Source of the DNA: Paenalkalicoccus suaedae
GTDB taxonomy: Bacteria; Bacillota; Bacilli; Bacillales; Salisediminibacteriaceae
Assembly (NCBI RefSeq): GCF_006965545.2
Contig: NZ_CP041372.2
Location: 2,604,001 to 2,668,000, forward strand
Length of the DNA stretch: 64,000 nucleotides
Direction: 5' to 3'
The translations under genes and the position numbers were made by a program. The notes under the pieces are model-generated. The model saw only the letters and a list, made by a program, of their open reading frames with translations. It searched no databases and had not been told where the DNA came from. How positions within the stretch are numbered: the stretch's first letter is position 1; each line of letters begins with the position of its first letter. Below, piece by piece: positions 36,153-45,227 of this stretch.

Positions 36153-37433
36153 TTATGCTTGTGCCCAATTAATTAAGAAGAACTTCTTTTTACCACGTCG
36201 AACAATCGTGAATTGACCATCTAACTTATCCTCAGCAGCGACCATTTTTTCTAGATCCTGATGACGATCTCCATTCACGTATACAGCTCCGTTCGTGATA
36301 TCCTCTCTAGCTTGACGCTTCGAAGGCGATATCCCCGCCGCCACTAGTAGGTCCACTAATAGAATCTCTTCCTCATGAACATCATAAGAAGGCACCTCCT
36401 TAAATCCTTCTTTAATTTCTTTCCCAGTAAGCTCCTTTAAATCACCTTTACCGAACAATGCAGCGGAGATATTTTGAGCGGATTGAAGCGCCTCTGCTCC
36501 ATGTACGAACGTTGTAAGCTCTTCTGCTAAACGCTTTTGAGCTGCTCGTTCATGCGCTCGCTCTGCCACTTCTACCTCAAGCTCACTAATTTCTTTCTCA
36601 TTTAAGAAAGTAAAGTACTTTAGGAATTTAACAACGTCACTATCCTCTGTATTTAATAGGAATTGATAAAACTCATACGGAGATGTTTTTTCTTCGTCAA
36701 GCCAAATAGCATTTCCTTCGGTCTTACCAAACTTCGTTCCGTCTGACTTGGTTACTAGTGGAATCGTGAAGCCAAATGCTTTTGGTTTTTCTCCTTCTTC
36801 TTGTCCGTTCATGCGACGAATTAGTTCAAGTCCTGCTGTGATATTGCCCCACTGGTCACTACCGCCGATTTGTAACTTGACGCCCGCTTCCTTATTAAGG
36901 TGATAAAAATCGAACGATTGTAGAATTTGGTAGCTGAACTCGGTAAAGGAAATACCGTCTTTAATACGTGACTCGACAGAATCCTTCGCAAGCATGTAGT
37001 TAACACCAAAATGCTTTCCTACATCGCGTAAAAAGTCGATGACAGACAGTTGCCCAATCCAGTCATAGTTATTAACAAGCGTTGCTTTATTTTCGCCAGT
37101 AAAATCGAGATGACGCTCTAATTGACCGCGGATCTTATCACTGAAGTGTTGCACGACTTCGCGCTCGTTTAGGGTGCGCTCCGCTTTTTTTCCACTCGGA
37201 TCACCGATGAGCCCTGTCGCCCCACCTACTAATGCTACTGGCTTATGACCAGCTAGCTGAAAACGACGTAGCATAATGATCGTTAATAGGTGACCGATGT
37301 GGAGGCTATCTCCAGATGGATCGAATCCACAGTACAACTTCACTGATTCTGATTCAAGTAATTCTGCCAATCCTTTTTCGTCTGTACTCTGATTTACTAA
37401 CCCTCTAAACTGTAGATCTTCTAATAATGTCAT
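36153..37433 (-). CDS. tyrS: Tyrosyl-tRNA synthetase
   Basis: Charges tRNA-Tyr. The 426-residue class I synthetase has the HIGH-type motif PSGDSLHIGHL near residue 45 and the KMSKS-type motif KFGKT (DGTKFGKTEG) near 235, with a C-terminal S4-like domain that binds tRNA. The upstream T-box leader with a TAC specifier supports tyrosine control. Confidence 0.98.
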   Translation of the reverse strand: MTLLEDLQFRGLVNQSTDEKGLAELLESESVKLYCGFDPSGDSLHIGHLLTIIMLRRFQLAGHKPVALVGGATGLIGDPSGKKAERTLNEREVVQHFSDKIRGQLERHLDFTGENKATLVNNYDWIGQLSVIDFLRDVGKHFGVNYMLAKDSVESRIKDGISFTEFSYQILQSFDFYHLNKEAGVKLQIGGSDQWGNITAGLELIRRMNGQEEGEKPKAFGFTIPLVTKSDGTKFGKTEGNAIWLDEEKTSPYEFYQFLLNTEDSDVVKFLKYFTFLNEKEISELEVEVAERAHERAAQKRLAEELTTFVHGAEALQSAQNISAALFGKGDLKELTGKEIKEGFKEVPSYDVHEEEILLVDLLVAAGISPSKRQAREDITNGAVYVNGDRHQDLEKMVAAEDKLDGQFTIVRRGKKKFFLINWAQA

Positions 37434-37464
37434 TTCTTCACCTCATTAAAATAGTTTATTGCAC

Positions 37465-37700
37465 AAAAAAGCCCCTTGCCTATAGATAGACAAGGGACGA
37501 ATTATCGCGGTACCACCCTAGTTAAGAGACATTGCTCTTCACTCGATATAGCTTATCGCGCTACTGACGTTCTATGTTTCCATAGAAATGCTCAAAGGAC
37601 GTAATTCACGTTGGCCACTACACTGGTTCTCAGCACCACCAGCTCTCTTGAGTAGGAGGACCACAGCTACTGCTTCCTTTTCATTGCACATCATATATCC
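37465..37700 (-). promoter_or_regulatory. T-box riboswitch of tyrS
   Basis: On the minus strand the leader holds the T-box sequence AGGGTGGTACCGCG (37505-37518) followed by a terminator hairpin (CCCTTG ... CAAGGG, then six T, 37465-37497). Further upstream AAGAGAGCTGGTGG and GAGAACCAG are the usual conserved patches. A TAC triplet at 37652-37654, just before TCAAGAGAG, is in place for the specifier codon, so uncharged tRNA-Tyr would favour antitermination. Confidence 0.9.
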
Positions 37701-37707
37701 ATAGTCA

Positions 37708-37736
37708 TTTATACACAAGTATCGGCTCGATGTCAA
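37708..37736 (-). promoter_or_regulatory. tyrS promoter
   Basis: On the minus strand TTGACA (37731-37736) and TATAAA (37708-37713) are 17 bp apart, placing the start near 37700, the beginning of the T-box leader. Confidence 0.85.
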
Positions 37737-37819
37737 TATCGTGTGTGTGGAATTGGTCACATTCTTGTCGAACCTTATGATAATTACTACTAGACACCTA
37801 TATGTAAGGAGGGTAATTG

Positions 37820-37828
37820 TGCTATAAT
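37820..37828 (+). promoter_or_regulatory. Extended -10 promoter for the PBP gene
   Basis: TGCTATAAT is a consensus extended -10 element 27 bp upstream of the PBP start codon. No clear -35 is present. Confidence 0.6.
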
Positions 37829-37854
37829 ATGGAGGACTTTTAGGAGGTTAAACT

Positions 37855-40800
37855 ATGAGCAACCCATCTCGATTTTCTTTCTTTCAACGTCGTGAAGCGA
37901 AGCTCGTTACGAAGAGCGTTCGCGTAACGTCTGCTGTTTTTTGGAACTTATTCTTATTATTCTTCACACTTGGTGTCATTATGCTTGCCTTTGTTGGTGG
38001 CGCAGCAGGCGGGTATTTTGCCTCGCTCGTTGAAGATGAGCCAATTCGCTCATTTGAAGATATTGAGCGAGAAATTTATGACTACGAAGAATCGACAGAA
38101 TTATATTTTGCAGGTGATGATTATTTAGGCGACTTACCGAATCCGATTGAACGTCGGGAAGTTAGCTTAGATGAAATCTCTGAGCATTTGATTCATGGTG
38201 TTATTGCAACAGAGGATGAATATTTTTACGAGCACGATGGCATTGTACCAAAAGCTTTATTCCGTGCGGTATACCAAGACTTCTCTAATGCTAGCACGCA
38301 AACGGGTGGTAGTACACTCACCCAACAATTAATCAAAAACCAGATTTTAACGAACGAAGTTACCCATGACCGTAAGGCCGTGGAGATTTTGCTTGCCATG
38401 CGAATTGAACAACACCTCGAAAAGGATCAGATTTTAGAGGCATATCTAAACATCGTTCCTTTCGGTAGAAACGCCTCTGGTCGTCAAATAGCTGGCGTGC
38501 AAGCAGCGGCACAAGGTATTTTCGGTGTGGATGTGAGTGAGTTAAACATTCCACAAGCAGCATTTATTGCAGGTCTACCCCAAAGTCCTTTTGCCTACAC
38601 ACCATTCGATGGTAATGGAGATGTAAAAGAGGATTTAGACTCCGGTTTAAATCGAATGGAGACCGTATTAAGTCGTATGCTTTCACGTGGGTATATTACA
38701 GAATCCGAATACGAAAATGCTTTACGTTACGATATTCGGGCAAACTTAACGGAGCCTGAATCAAGCAGTATTCAAGACTACCCTTATGTCGTAGATGAAG
38801 CTCGTCTTCGTGCGATGGAAATTTTAGTTGATATCTTTATGGAACGTGACGATGTCAACCTCGATGAGATTGAAGATACGGAATCAAGACAGCTGTACTT
38901 CCAACGCTATTGGGAAGAAGCATCTAGATCGATTTCGAGAGATGGATATCGCATCCATACAACGATTGATCGAGACATTTATGAGGCTCAAGAAGCAGCC
39001 GTAGAAGCTTTTACATTCGATGATAGAAGCGCTGGATCTGTGACAAACGAGGACGGCGAAGAAGTTCCTGTATTCGACCTTGAGCAGGTTGGATCGATGC
39101 TGATGGATAACCGCACTGGTGCCATTATTAGCTTTATTGGTGGACGCGATTATTCTTACGAGCAACAAAACCACGCATTTTACAAGCCAATGCTCGGCTC
39201 AGGTACGAGAAGAAATACAGGTTCGACTATGAAGCCGATCACGTATTCTATTTTAATGGATCAGGGGAGATTGCAACCTGGATCTATAACACCGGATTTC
39301 CCTTATGACTATGAAACGAATGGTAATCCAGTTTACAATTTCAACAACCGTTATGCCGGCATTGTAACTCTTCGTGAAGCGTTACAACGCTCTTTCAACA
39401 CTCCTGCAGTAAGGACGTTTTATCCTTCTATAGGTGAAGAAGCTACTTATCAAAAAATGGTGAGATTCGGATTTGGTCCTTATTTATCAGGCTACTTGAA
39501 CGAGTCAACTCCATTAGGTACAGTTGGCACAAGTGTGGAAGTTAATACAGCAGCTTTCTCCACGTTTGCTAACGGAGGAAATCGACGAGAAACGTATATG
39601 ATTTCTAAAATAGAAAATTCTAGTGGAGAAGTATTATTCGAACACGAGAACGCTCAAACAGAAGTTATTTCTCCACAAACTAGTTATTTAATGCTCGATA
39701 TGATGAGAGATGTATTGGCTGGATCTGGTACAGCATCAAGACTGCCAAGTATGTTAAACTTCTCAACTGACTTAGCTGGTAAGACTGGTACATCTAACTC
39801 ATTAATTGACTATTGGTTTGTAGGAACAAACCCTAACTTCACAATGGGTATTTGGGTAGGTTATGGTGACGAGAGCGTTCGTTTATCTAATGAATTCAAT
39901 GGTCAAAGCTACGGCGCTCGAATTCAACAGCTCTGGGCTTCCTTAGCTAATGCTGCTCATGAGATTGATCCAGAATTTATGGATCCTGAAGAATCCTTCA
40001 CACAGCCTGAAGGTATTGTCAGTCAAACAATCTGTGGTATTTCTGGTTTATTACCATCTGACCTATGTCGCGAGGCAGGTCTTGTAACGACTGACTTATT
40101 TAACGCTGAATTTGTCCCTACTCAAGTAGATGACAGCTTAGAAAGAGTTCAATATGTCACGATTAACGGGGAATCGTATCGTGCATTAGAGTTGACTCCA
40201 AGTGAGTTTACTCGTTCAGGGGTCTCTGTTGACGAAGAGTACTTTGACTTTGCAGGCGGTGACATGTCAGACATTATCCCTGACGGATGGGACAATATCA
40301 TTCCTGATAGAGAGGCGCCAAATAACGGACGTACTCCAGGAGCACTTGCTTCCGTTAACACGGGTAGTGGCAACGTAGTCTGGGGCGCGCACCCTGACAA
40401 TGATATTGTCGGATATCGCGTGTATCGTTCACAAAGCTCTGGCGGAAGCTATTCTGTTGTAGACAGCATTCGCTCTGGCGAAGATTTACGTTACTCTGGC
40501 GGCTCTGGATCATACTACGTAACAGCTGTTGATTCTGCTGGTCGTGAATCAAGCAGAAGTAATACGGTCATGGTAGGGTCCTTCTCTTCTCCGGACTCTG
40601 GTAGCGGTGGATCCGGAGGTTCTGGAGGTTCTGGCTCATCAGACAATGATGACTCAACCAATAATAACGATGCACCAGAGTCTGGCGACGGCTCCTCAAA
40701 CGGAGGAGGTAATAATGGCGGTGATAGCAACCCTGGCGACGGGGACTCCGACGGCGGTGCTAACACTGGTGGCAACAGCGGAAATGGCAATCCTGGCGGA

Positions 40801-40974
40801 GGTAATTCCGGTGGTGGCAACTCTGGCAATCCTGGAGGCGGTAACGGCGTCGGGAACAGCAATCCTGGTGGTGGCAATTCCGGGAATCCTGGTGGTGGCA
40901 ACGGCGGCGGGAACTCCGACGGCGGAGATGCTAATTCCAACGTTTCTAATGTGAACAACTCATCTAACAATTAA
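37855..40974 (+). CDS. Class A penicillin-binding protein (transglycosylase/transpeptidase)
   Basis: A 1039-residue bifunctional peptidoglycan synthase. It has a short cytosolic start, a membrane helix (about 30-55), a GT51 domain with EDEYFYEHDG near residue 119 and TGGSTLTQQLIKN, then the transpeptidase domain with SxxK in STMKP near 456, SFN near 512 and KTGTS near 642. A fibronectin-III-like domain follows (about 825-895), then a Gly/Asn/Ser/Asp-rich tail of about 140 residues made of GGGN, GNPGG and similar repeats. The domain layout resembles PBP1 (PonA) of B. subtilis, but ponA sits elsewhere there. The exterior part is very acidic, which suits an alkaline or saline habitat. GGAGG precedes the ATG. 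Confidence 0.93.
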   Translation: MSNPSRFSFFQRREAKLVTKSVRVTSAVFWNLFLLFFTLGVIMLAFVGGAAGGYFASLVEDEPIRSFEDIEREIYDYEESTELYFAGDDYLGDLPNPIERREVSLDEISEHLIHGVIATEDEYFYEHDGIVPKALFRAVYQDFSNASTQTGGSTLTQQLIKNQILTNEVTHDRKAVEILLAMRIEQHLEKDQILEAYLNIVPFGRNASGRQIAGVQAAAQGIFGVDVSELNIPQAAFIAGLPQSPFAYTPFDGNGDVKEDLDSGLNRMETVLSRMLSRGYITESEYENALRYDIRANLTEPESSSIQDYPYVVDEARLRAMEILVDIFMERDDVNLDEIEDTESRQLYFQRYWEEASRSISRDGYRIHTTIDRDIYEAQEAAVEAFTFDDRSAGSVTNEDGEEVPVFDLEQVGSMLMDNRTGAIISFIGGRDYSYEQQNHAFYKPMLGSGTRRNTGSTMKPITYSILMDQGRLQPGSITPDFPYDYETNGNPVYNFNNRYAGIVTLREALQRSFNTPAVRTFYPSIGEEATYQKMVRFGFGPYLSGYLNESTPLGTVGTSVEVNTAAFSTFANGGNRRETYMISKIENSSGEVLFEHENAQTEVISPQTSYLMLDMMRDVLAGSGTASRLPSMLNFSTDLAGKTGTSNSLIDYWFVGTNPNFTMGIWVGYGDESVRLSNEFNGQSYGARIQQLWASLANAAHEIDPEFMDPEESFTQPEGIVSQTICGISGLLPSDLCREAGLVTTDLFNAEFVPTQVDDSLERVQYVTINGESYRALELTPSEFTRSGVSVDEEYFDFAGGDMSDIIPDGWDNIIPDREAPNNGRTPGALASVNTGSGNVVWGAHPDNDIVGYRVYRSQSSGGSYSVVDSIRSGEDLRYSGGSGSYYVTAVDSAGRESSRSNTVMVGSFSSPDSGSGGSGGSGGSGSSDNDDSTNNNDAPESGDGSSNGGGNNGGDSNPGDGDSDGGANTGGNSGNGNPGGGNSGGGNSGNPGGGNGVGNSNPGGGNSGNPGGGNGGGNSDGGDANSNVSNVNNSSNN

Positions 40975-40982
40975 TGAAAAGT

Positions 40983-41023
40983 AAGGCTGGGACAAAAGCA
41001 ATTATGCTGTCCCAGCCTTTTTT
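40983..41023 (+). terminator. GGCTGGGACA-type terminator after the PBP gene
   Basis: AAGGCTGGGACA (40983-40994) and TGTCCCAGCCTT (41008-41019) form a perfect 12-bp stem with a T run. Same type as 9048, 15381 and 52091. Confidence 0.93.
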
Positions 41024-41031
41024 ATGTTCAA

Positions 41032-41302
41032 CACAGGCCTTGATATGTTCCTAATTTGGATTTTATGTGCTTTATTTGCAAGTTATGGACTTTGCTCTCT
41101 TTTGGCATGAGGTTATGTTCCCTATTTGAATTTTATGTGCCTTCTTTGAAAGTTATGTTCCTCATCCAGTTTTAATGTGCCTTATTTGCAAGTTATGGAC
41201 TTTGTCCTCTTTTGGAATGAGGTTATGTTCCGCATTTCGTAGTTATGTTCCCTATTAACATATTATGTGCCTTATTTCTCCTTTATGGACTTCGTACTCC
41301 AC
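41032..41302 (+). repeat. Phased tandem array D: TTATG keyword every 20 bp
   Basis: TTATG or a one-base variant starts at 41043, 41063, 41083, 41113, 41133, 41153, 41173, 41193, 41223, 41243, 41263 and 41283. The step is 20 bp except for two 30-bp steps. Three unit types exist: P (ATGTTCC), Q (ATGTGCC) and R (ATGGACTTTG, which carries the 30-bp spacer internally). Their order is P Q R P Q P Q R P P Q R, with R always after Q. A further TTATG at 41032 lies in the terminator tail. The 20-bp pitch shifts the reading frame at every unit, so it is not coding. It begins immediately past the PBP terminator, 270-540 bp upstream of acuA. Confidence 0.93.
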
Positions 41303-41498
41303 ACAACACAAGCACCGTTTAGAAAAACCAAACCAGCATTGCAAAGATTTACTTATGCTCTAGAAGCAGCCTGTTAATGATCCGCTCATCCCTTTCAATC
41401 ATTTATAAAGTCACTTCAATAACCCGTTTTCCCTTCCAATTAGCAGAAAAGCCTCCCTCCCCCTTAACGCTCTATCTACCACAAATAATCGTCCCACC
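41303..41498. other. Rest of the PBP-acuA intergenic region
   Basis: About 200 bp between array D and the acuA promoter. I see no ORF, hairpin or repeat of note here; it is rich in C and T runs. Confidence 0.5.
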
Positions 41499-41527
41499 TT
41501 AACATCTTTAAGAGGAAAATATATGGT
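41499..41527 (+). promoter_or_regulatory. Possible acuA promoter
   Basis: TTAACA (41499-41504) and TATGGT (41522-41527), 17 bp apart, about 40 bp upstream of acuA. No good cre is visible here, unlike in B. subtilis. Confidence 0.4.
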
Positions 41528-41568
41528 ATAGTTATGGTAGTTCGCTTAGAAGAAGGTGGGGGGATTTC

Positions 41569-42204
41569 ATGAAGCATAATAAGACATTTCACTCTGTTAC
41601 TATTCGTGCAAAGGATGGCAAGGAGTTTATTGTAGAAGGTCCCATATCACGTGAAAGCATGGAAACGTATAGCTTTGATGAGGAATTAACAGCATTTAGA
41701 ACTCCTCAAAAACAGTATGAAGCTTTGCTTGATGTTGTTGAATTACCTGAAAATAGACTTATCGTTGCTCGTGACGGTGACAAAATCATTGGCTATGCCG
41801 TTTACTTATATCCGGATGAAATGGAACGTTGGAGCGAGTATAAAAAGGATAATTTAATTGAATTAGGCGCAATCGAGGTTGCCTCAAGCTATAGAGGTTA
41901 TCAGTTAGCAAAACACATCTTAAAAGTAACGATGATGGATGATGCCGTTGAGGACTATATTATTATTACTACCGAATATTATTGGCATTGGGACCTTCGT
42001 GGCACCGGGCTCTCCATTTGGGATTACCGCAGTGTCATGGAGAAGGTCATGAAGTCTGGCGGTTTAGAATGGTTTGCAACGGACGACCCTGAGATTTGCT
42101 CGCATCCCGCTAACTGTTTAATGGCGAGAATCGGCGCTCGCGTATCTCCTGACTCTGTCCACGAATTTGACCGAGTCCGTTTTAAGAGTCGCTATATGAT
42201 TTAA
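41569..42204 (+). CDS. acuA: Acetoin utilization acetyltransferase AcuA
   Basis: A 211-residue GNAT-fold lysine acetyltransferase that in B. subtilis acetylates and inactivates acetyl-CoA synthetase AcsA. The family pattern is complete: LIELGAIEVASSYRGYQLAKH (acetyl-CoA site), TTEYYWHWDLRGTG, FATDDPEICSHPANCLMARIG. It heads the acuABC operon, 18 bp before acuB. The usual divergent partner acsA is not beside it here; a PBP gene occupies that side. Confidence 0.95.
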   Translation: MKHNKTFHSVTIRAKDGKEFIVEGPISRESMETYSFDEELTAFRTPQKQYEALLDVVELPENRLIVARDGDKIIGYAVYLYPDEMERWSEYKKDNLIELGAIEVASSYRGYQLAKHILKVTMMDDAVEDYIIITTEYYWHWDLRGTGLSIWDYRSVMEKVMKSGGLEWFATDDPEICSHPANCLMARIGARVSPDSVHEFDRVRFKSRYMI

Positions 42205-42222
42205 GGAAGGAGGTTTATTACT

Positions 42223-42828
42223 ATGCAAATTAAAGAGATGATGACAAAGGTACTGCACACCGTTACAAAGGATACGGATGTACGCGAGGCTCTCGCCACT
42301 ATGGAACAGCAAAGCATCCGTCATTTACCCGTGCTTGATCAAACAAACTCTCTTATAGGGATTCTCTCGAAGCTCGACATCGTACATATGGAAGGCACTG
42401 TCGGCGACGTGATGTCTGCATCGGTCATTACCACTCATCCGACTGATTTTGTTGAGGACGCTGCAGCATGGATGCTAGATAATCACATTCACTGCCTTCC
42501 CGTTTTAGAAAATGGGGAGTTAGTTGGGATTGTGACAGACACAGACCTTTTACACACCATTATTACGTTGACTGGAGCAAATAAACCTAGCTCTCGAATT
42601 GAATTAGAGGTTGAGAATGAGCCTGGTCAGCTTGCCTCAATAACGGCAATTACACGAGATCTTGGATTTAATATTCAAAGTATTTTTGCTATTCCAGGTC
42701 AAAAATATGGACGAACAAGAGTCGTAATCCGTCTCCAATCTATGCACGTTCATAAACTTGTTGAGACCTTTAATACGGAGCAGTATACCGTTTTATGGCC
42801 ACCTACGTTAGGAGCTGATCATCTATGA
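42223..42828 (+). CDS. acuB: AcuB: CBS-pair and ACT-domain protein
   Basis: A 201-residue cytosolic protein with two CBS motifs (about 1-125; IRHLPVLD and CLPVLENGELVGIVTDTDLL) and a C-terminal ACT-like domain (about 135-195). It is the middle gene of acuABC; a regulatory adenylate-binding role is inferred from CBS domains. GGAGG precedes the ATG. Its TGA overlaps the acuC ATG. Confidence 0.93.
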   Translation: MQIKEMMTKVLHTVTKDTDVREALATMEQQSIRHLPVLDQTNSLIGILSKLDIVHMEGTVGDVMSASVITTHPTDFVEDAAAWMLDNHIHCLPVLENGELVGIVTDTDLLHTIITLTGANKPSSRIELEVENEPGQLASITAITRDLGFNIQSIFAIPGQKYGRTRVVIRLQSMHVHKLVETFNTEQYTVLWPPTLGADHL

Positions 42829-43988
42829 CACACAGCGCATTCATCTTTTCTCCCGAACAACTAATGTATAAATTCCATGATAATCATCCGTTTAACCAGC
42901 AGCGCTTATCGATTACAACGGACTTATTAATAAAGAGCGGAGCGCTTAGAGAGGATCAAATCATTCCCGCACGCAAAGCCACACTTGAGGAGCTTTTACT
43001 CGTTCACGATGAGGACTTTGTCTCAGCCGTCATGAGCGCACAAGAAGGCCAGTTAAAGTCAGCATTTAAAACAAAGTATGGATTGGGTACTGAGGATACT
43101 CCTACTTTCCCTATGATGCATGATGCAGCGTCTTGGCTCGTAGGGGGTACGCTTCAAGCGTGTGACTTAATCTTTGAGCATGGCTATCAACATGCGCTTA
43201 ACTTAGGAGGTGGTCTACACCATGGCTTCAGAGGCAAGGCATCTGGTTTTTGTGTGTATAACGATAGCTCCATTGCGATCGAATATATGAAGAAAAAATA
43301 CAATGCGCGTGTGCTATATGTCGATACAGATGCCCATCATGGTGACGGCGTTCAGTGGGCTTTTTACGAAGATCCTGATGTTTGTACATTGTCCTTCCAC
43401 GAAAGCGGTCGTTTTTTATTCCCTGGAACAGGCGGTGTGACAGAGCGAGGTCATAATAAAGGGTATGGAACATCCTTTAATGTTCCCTTCGAAGCATTTT
43501 CAGAAGATAGTAGTATGCTAGAGGCATATGAGAAGGTGTTGCGTAAAGTCATTGAGGCGTTTAAACCAGATGTTATTTTAACGCAAAACGGCGCTGACTC
43601 TCATTATTTTGATCCACTTACTCACTTATGTGGCACGCTTCACTACTTTCATGAGATCCCAAAGCTAGCGCATAAGCTTGCTCATGAGTATTGTGAGGGC
43701 AGATGGATTGCAGTTGGCGGTGGCGGTTATGATATTTGGCGAGTGGTGCCACGCGCATGGGCTACAATCTGGCTTGAGATGACAAATCAACAGAACATTA
43801 GACAACAGCCAATCCCACAAGAATGGGTACAACAATGGCAAAAGGATGCTCCAGTTACCCTCCCGACAAGTTGGGACGATCCACCTGGACTTTACCCTGC
43901 CGTTCCTCGGAAGAAAGAAATAGAAGAGAAAAATAATAAAATAGTCGAGCAGGCGTTAAAGTTGATTTCTGAATCGCACGTAGAGTGA
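42825..43988 (+). CDS. acuC: AcuC: histone-deacetylase-family protein
   Basis: A 387-residue zinc deacetylase that in B. subtilis removes the acetyl group AcuA puts on AcsA. Active-site features: LNLGGGLHHGFRGKASGF with the paired His, the zinc ligands in VDTDAHHGDGVQ and the aspartate in LTQNGADSH, and GGGGYD with the Tyr region near the end. It overlaps acuB by 4 bp. A weak terminator and array E follow. Confidence 0.96.
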   Translation: MTHSAFIFSPEQLMYKFHDNHPFNQQRLSITTDLLIKSGALREDQIIPARKATLEELLLVHDEDFVSAVMSAQEGQLKSAFKTKYGLGTEDTPTFPMMHDAASWLVGGTLQACDLIFEHGYQHALNLGGGLHHGFRGKASGFCVYNDSSIAIEYMKKKYNARVLYVDTDAHHGDGVQWAFYEDPDVCTLSFHESGRFLFPGTGGVTERGHNKGYGTSFNVPFEAFSEDSSMLEAYEKVLRKVIEAFKPDVILTQNGADSHYFDPLTHLCGTLHYFHEIPKLAHKLAHEYCEGRWIAVGGGGYDIWRVVPRAWATIWLEMTNQQNIRQQPIPQEWVQQWQKDAPVTLPTSWDDPPGLYPAVPRKKEIEEKNNKIVEQALKLISESHVE

Positions 43989-43990
43989 GG

Positions 43991-44020
43991 CGTTGGCTTG
44001 GGAATGGGCGCCACGTTTTT
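43991..44020 (+). terminator. Probable acuC terminator
   Basis: CGTTGGC (43991-43997) pairs with GCCACG (44010-44015) with one bulged base, followed by five T. It is weaker than the terminators beside the other arrays and lacks the GGCTGGGACA core. Confidence 0.5.
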
Positions 44021-44092
44021 ATTTAGGGGGAGCGAGTGAGCTTAGGTTCACTCGTTTGCCTTTTTTGCTTTTGAAAGGTCGGCGGTTTCAGC

Positions 44093-44430
44093 TTACGCTA
44101 TTCCCCCTTCAACTTGCGCGGTTTTTTTCGCCTTGCGCAGTCCGCGCTGATTTTCACGCGGTTGACCCCTACTTTCGCGCGATCAGCGCCTCAGCTTACG
44201 CTATTCCCCCTTCAACTTGCGCGGTTTTTTTCGCCTTGCGCAGTCCGCGCTGATTTTCACGCGGTTGACCCCTACTTTCGCGCGATCAGCGCTTCAACTT
44301 ACGCAGTTCCTCCTCCAACTTGCGCGGTTTTTTTCAGCTTGCGCAGTCCGCGCTGATTTTCGCGCGGTTGACCCCTACTTTCGCGCGATCAACGCCTCAG
44401 CTTACGCAGTTCGCCCTTCAACTTGCGCGA
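44093..44430 (+). repeat. Phased tandem array E: TTRCGC keyword inside a 103-bp repeat
   Basis: ACGC/GCGC cores preceded by TT, TTC or TTTC start at 44095, 44116, 44135, 44156, 44177, then the same five offsets again from 44198 and from 44301, then 44404 and 44425: 17 copies with steps 21, 19, 21, 21, 21. The five steps sum to a 103-bp higher-order unit present three times. I find only two differing bases between the first two 103-bp copies, so that duplication is recent. It fills the convergent acuC-mtnN gap. The 103-bp period is not a multiple of three. Confidence 0.95.
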
Positions 44431-44470
44431 TTTCTCCTTCTACCTATATAACGCGCCCTTCCCCCAAACC

Positions 44471-44500
44471 AAAAAAGCAGAAGCCACCTAAGCCCCTGCT
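44471..44500 (-). terminator. mtnN terminator
   Basis: On the minus strand AGCAGGGGC and GCTTCTGCT pair over 9 bp (two G-U) around a 7-nt loop, followed by six T. Confidence 0.8.
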
Positions 44501-44509
44501 CGATTCAAA

Positions 44510-45202
44510 CTATTCAGCTTGCAAATAATGATCCACAATTAATGCTGCCCGCTTCGCGGATTCCGTCACCCAAGACGTAAAATCAGCTGGAGCGTCACCG
44601 TTTGCCTTATCCGAAATAGATCGCAAGATGACAAAGGGCACGTTGTGTACAAATGCTACTTGGGCAACTGCAGCGCCTTCCATTTCTACACAGTCAGCGC
44701 CGAAATCGTTGTGAAGCTCCTCCACCGTTTCTCGGCTAGCGATAAATTGATCACCACTTACGACTTTGCCCACAATTACGTTCGTATCAGTCACTCCAGA
44801 TGCAATGGATGAAACTCGCTCAACAAGCTTCGTATCTGCTTCAAAAATGGATGGCCCATCAAACATTGGTATAGTACCTTTTGGGAAACCAAGCGGCGAT
44901 GCATCAATATCGTGCTGTTGACAGACTGACGAAATTACCATATCGCCAATATTAAGTGACGGGTTACATGCACCTGCTACTCCAGTAAATAAAATCTCAC
45001 TCACATGATAACGATCGATGAGTTTTTGTGTGGCAATAGAGGCATTCACTTTCCCTACTCCACATTTCGTAATAACGACATTGCGTCCCTGCCATTCCCC
45101 TTGTAAAAAGGTAAGTCCTGCAATCGTTTCTTCCGATTGGTTAGCAAGCTTCCCTTTAAAATGAGCTATTTCTTCATCCATTGCCCCAATTATTCCGATC
45201 AT
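44510..45202 (-). CDS. mtnN: 5'-methylthioadenosine/S-adenosylhomocysteine nucleosidase
   Basis: Cleaves MTA and SAH, feeding methionine salvage and the activated methyl cycle. The 230-residue protein starts MIGIIGAMDEEIAHFK (catalytic Glu12 region) and has FTGVAGACNPSLNIGD, the substrate patch CVEMEGAAVAQ and the catalytic Asp in RSISDKANGDA. GGGAGG precedes the ATG. Confidence 0.97.
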   Translation of the reverse strand: MIGIIGAMDEEIAHFKGKLANQSEETIAGLTFLQGEWQGRNVVITKCGVGKVNASIATQKLIDRYHVSEILFTGVAGACNPSLNIGDMVISSVCQQHDIDASPLGFPKGTIPMFDGPSIFEADTKLVERVSSIASGVTDTNVIVGKVVSGDQFIASRETVEELHNDFGADCVEMEGAAVAQVAFVHNVPFVILRSISDKANGDAPADFTSWVTESAKRAALIVDHYLQAE

Positions 45203-45227
45203 AATACTTCCTCCCTTTTAGAAACAA

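Noticed and set aside
40515-40970. Minus-strand proline/leucine-rich ORF
   Set aside because: It is the shadow of the Gly-rich PBP tail; no ribosome site and wrong coding pattern.
43993-44528. Several overlapping plus-strand ORFs across array E
   Set aside because: The 103-bp period shifts frame between copies, giving near-identical peptides in different frames; no ribosome sites.
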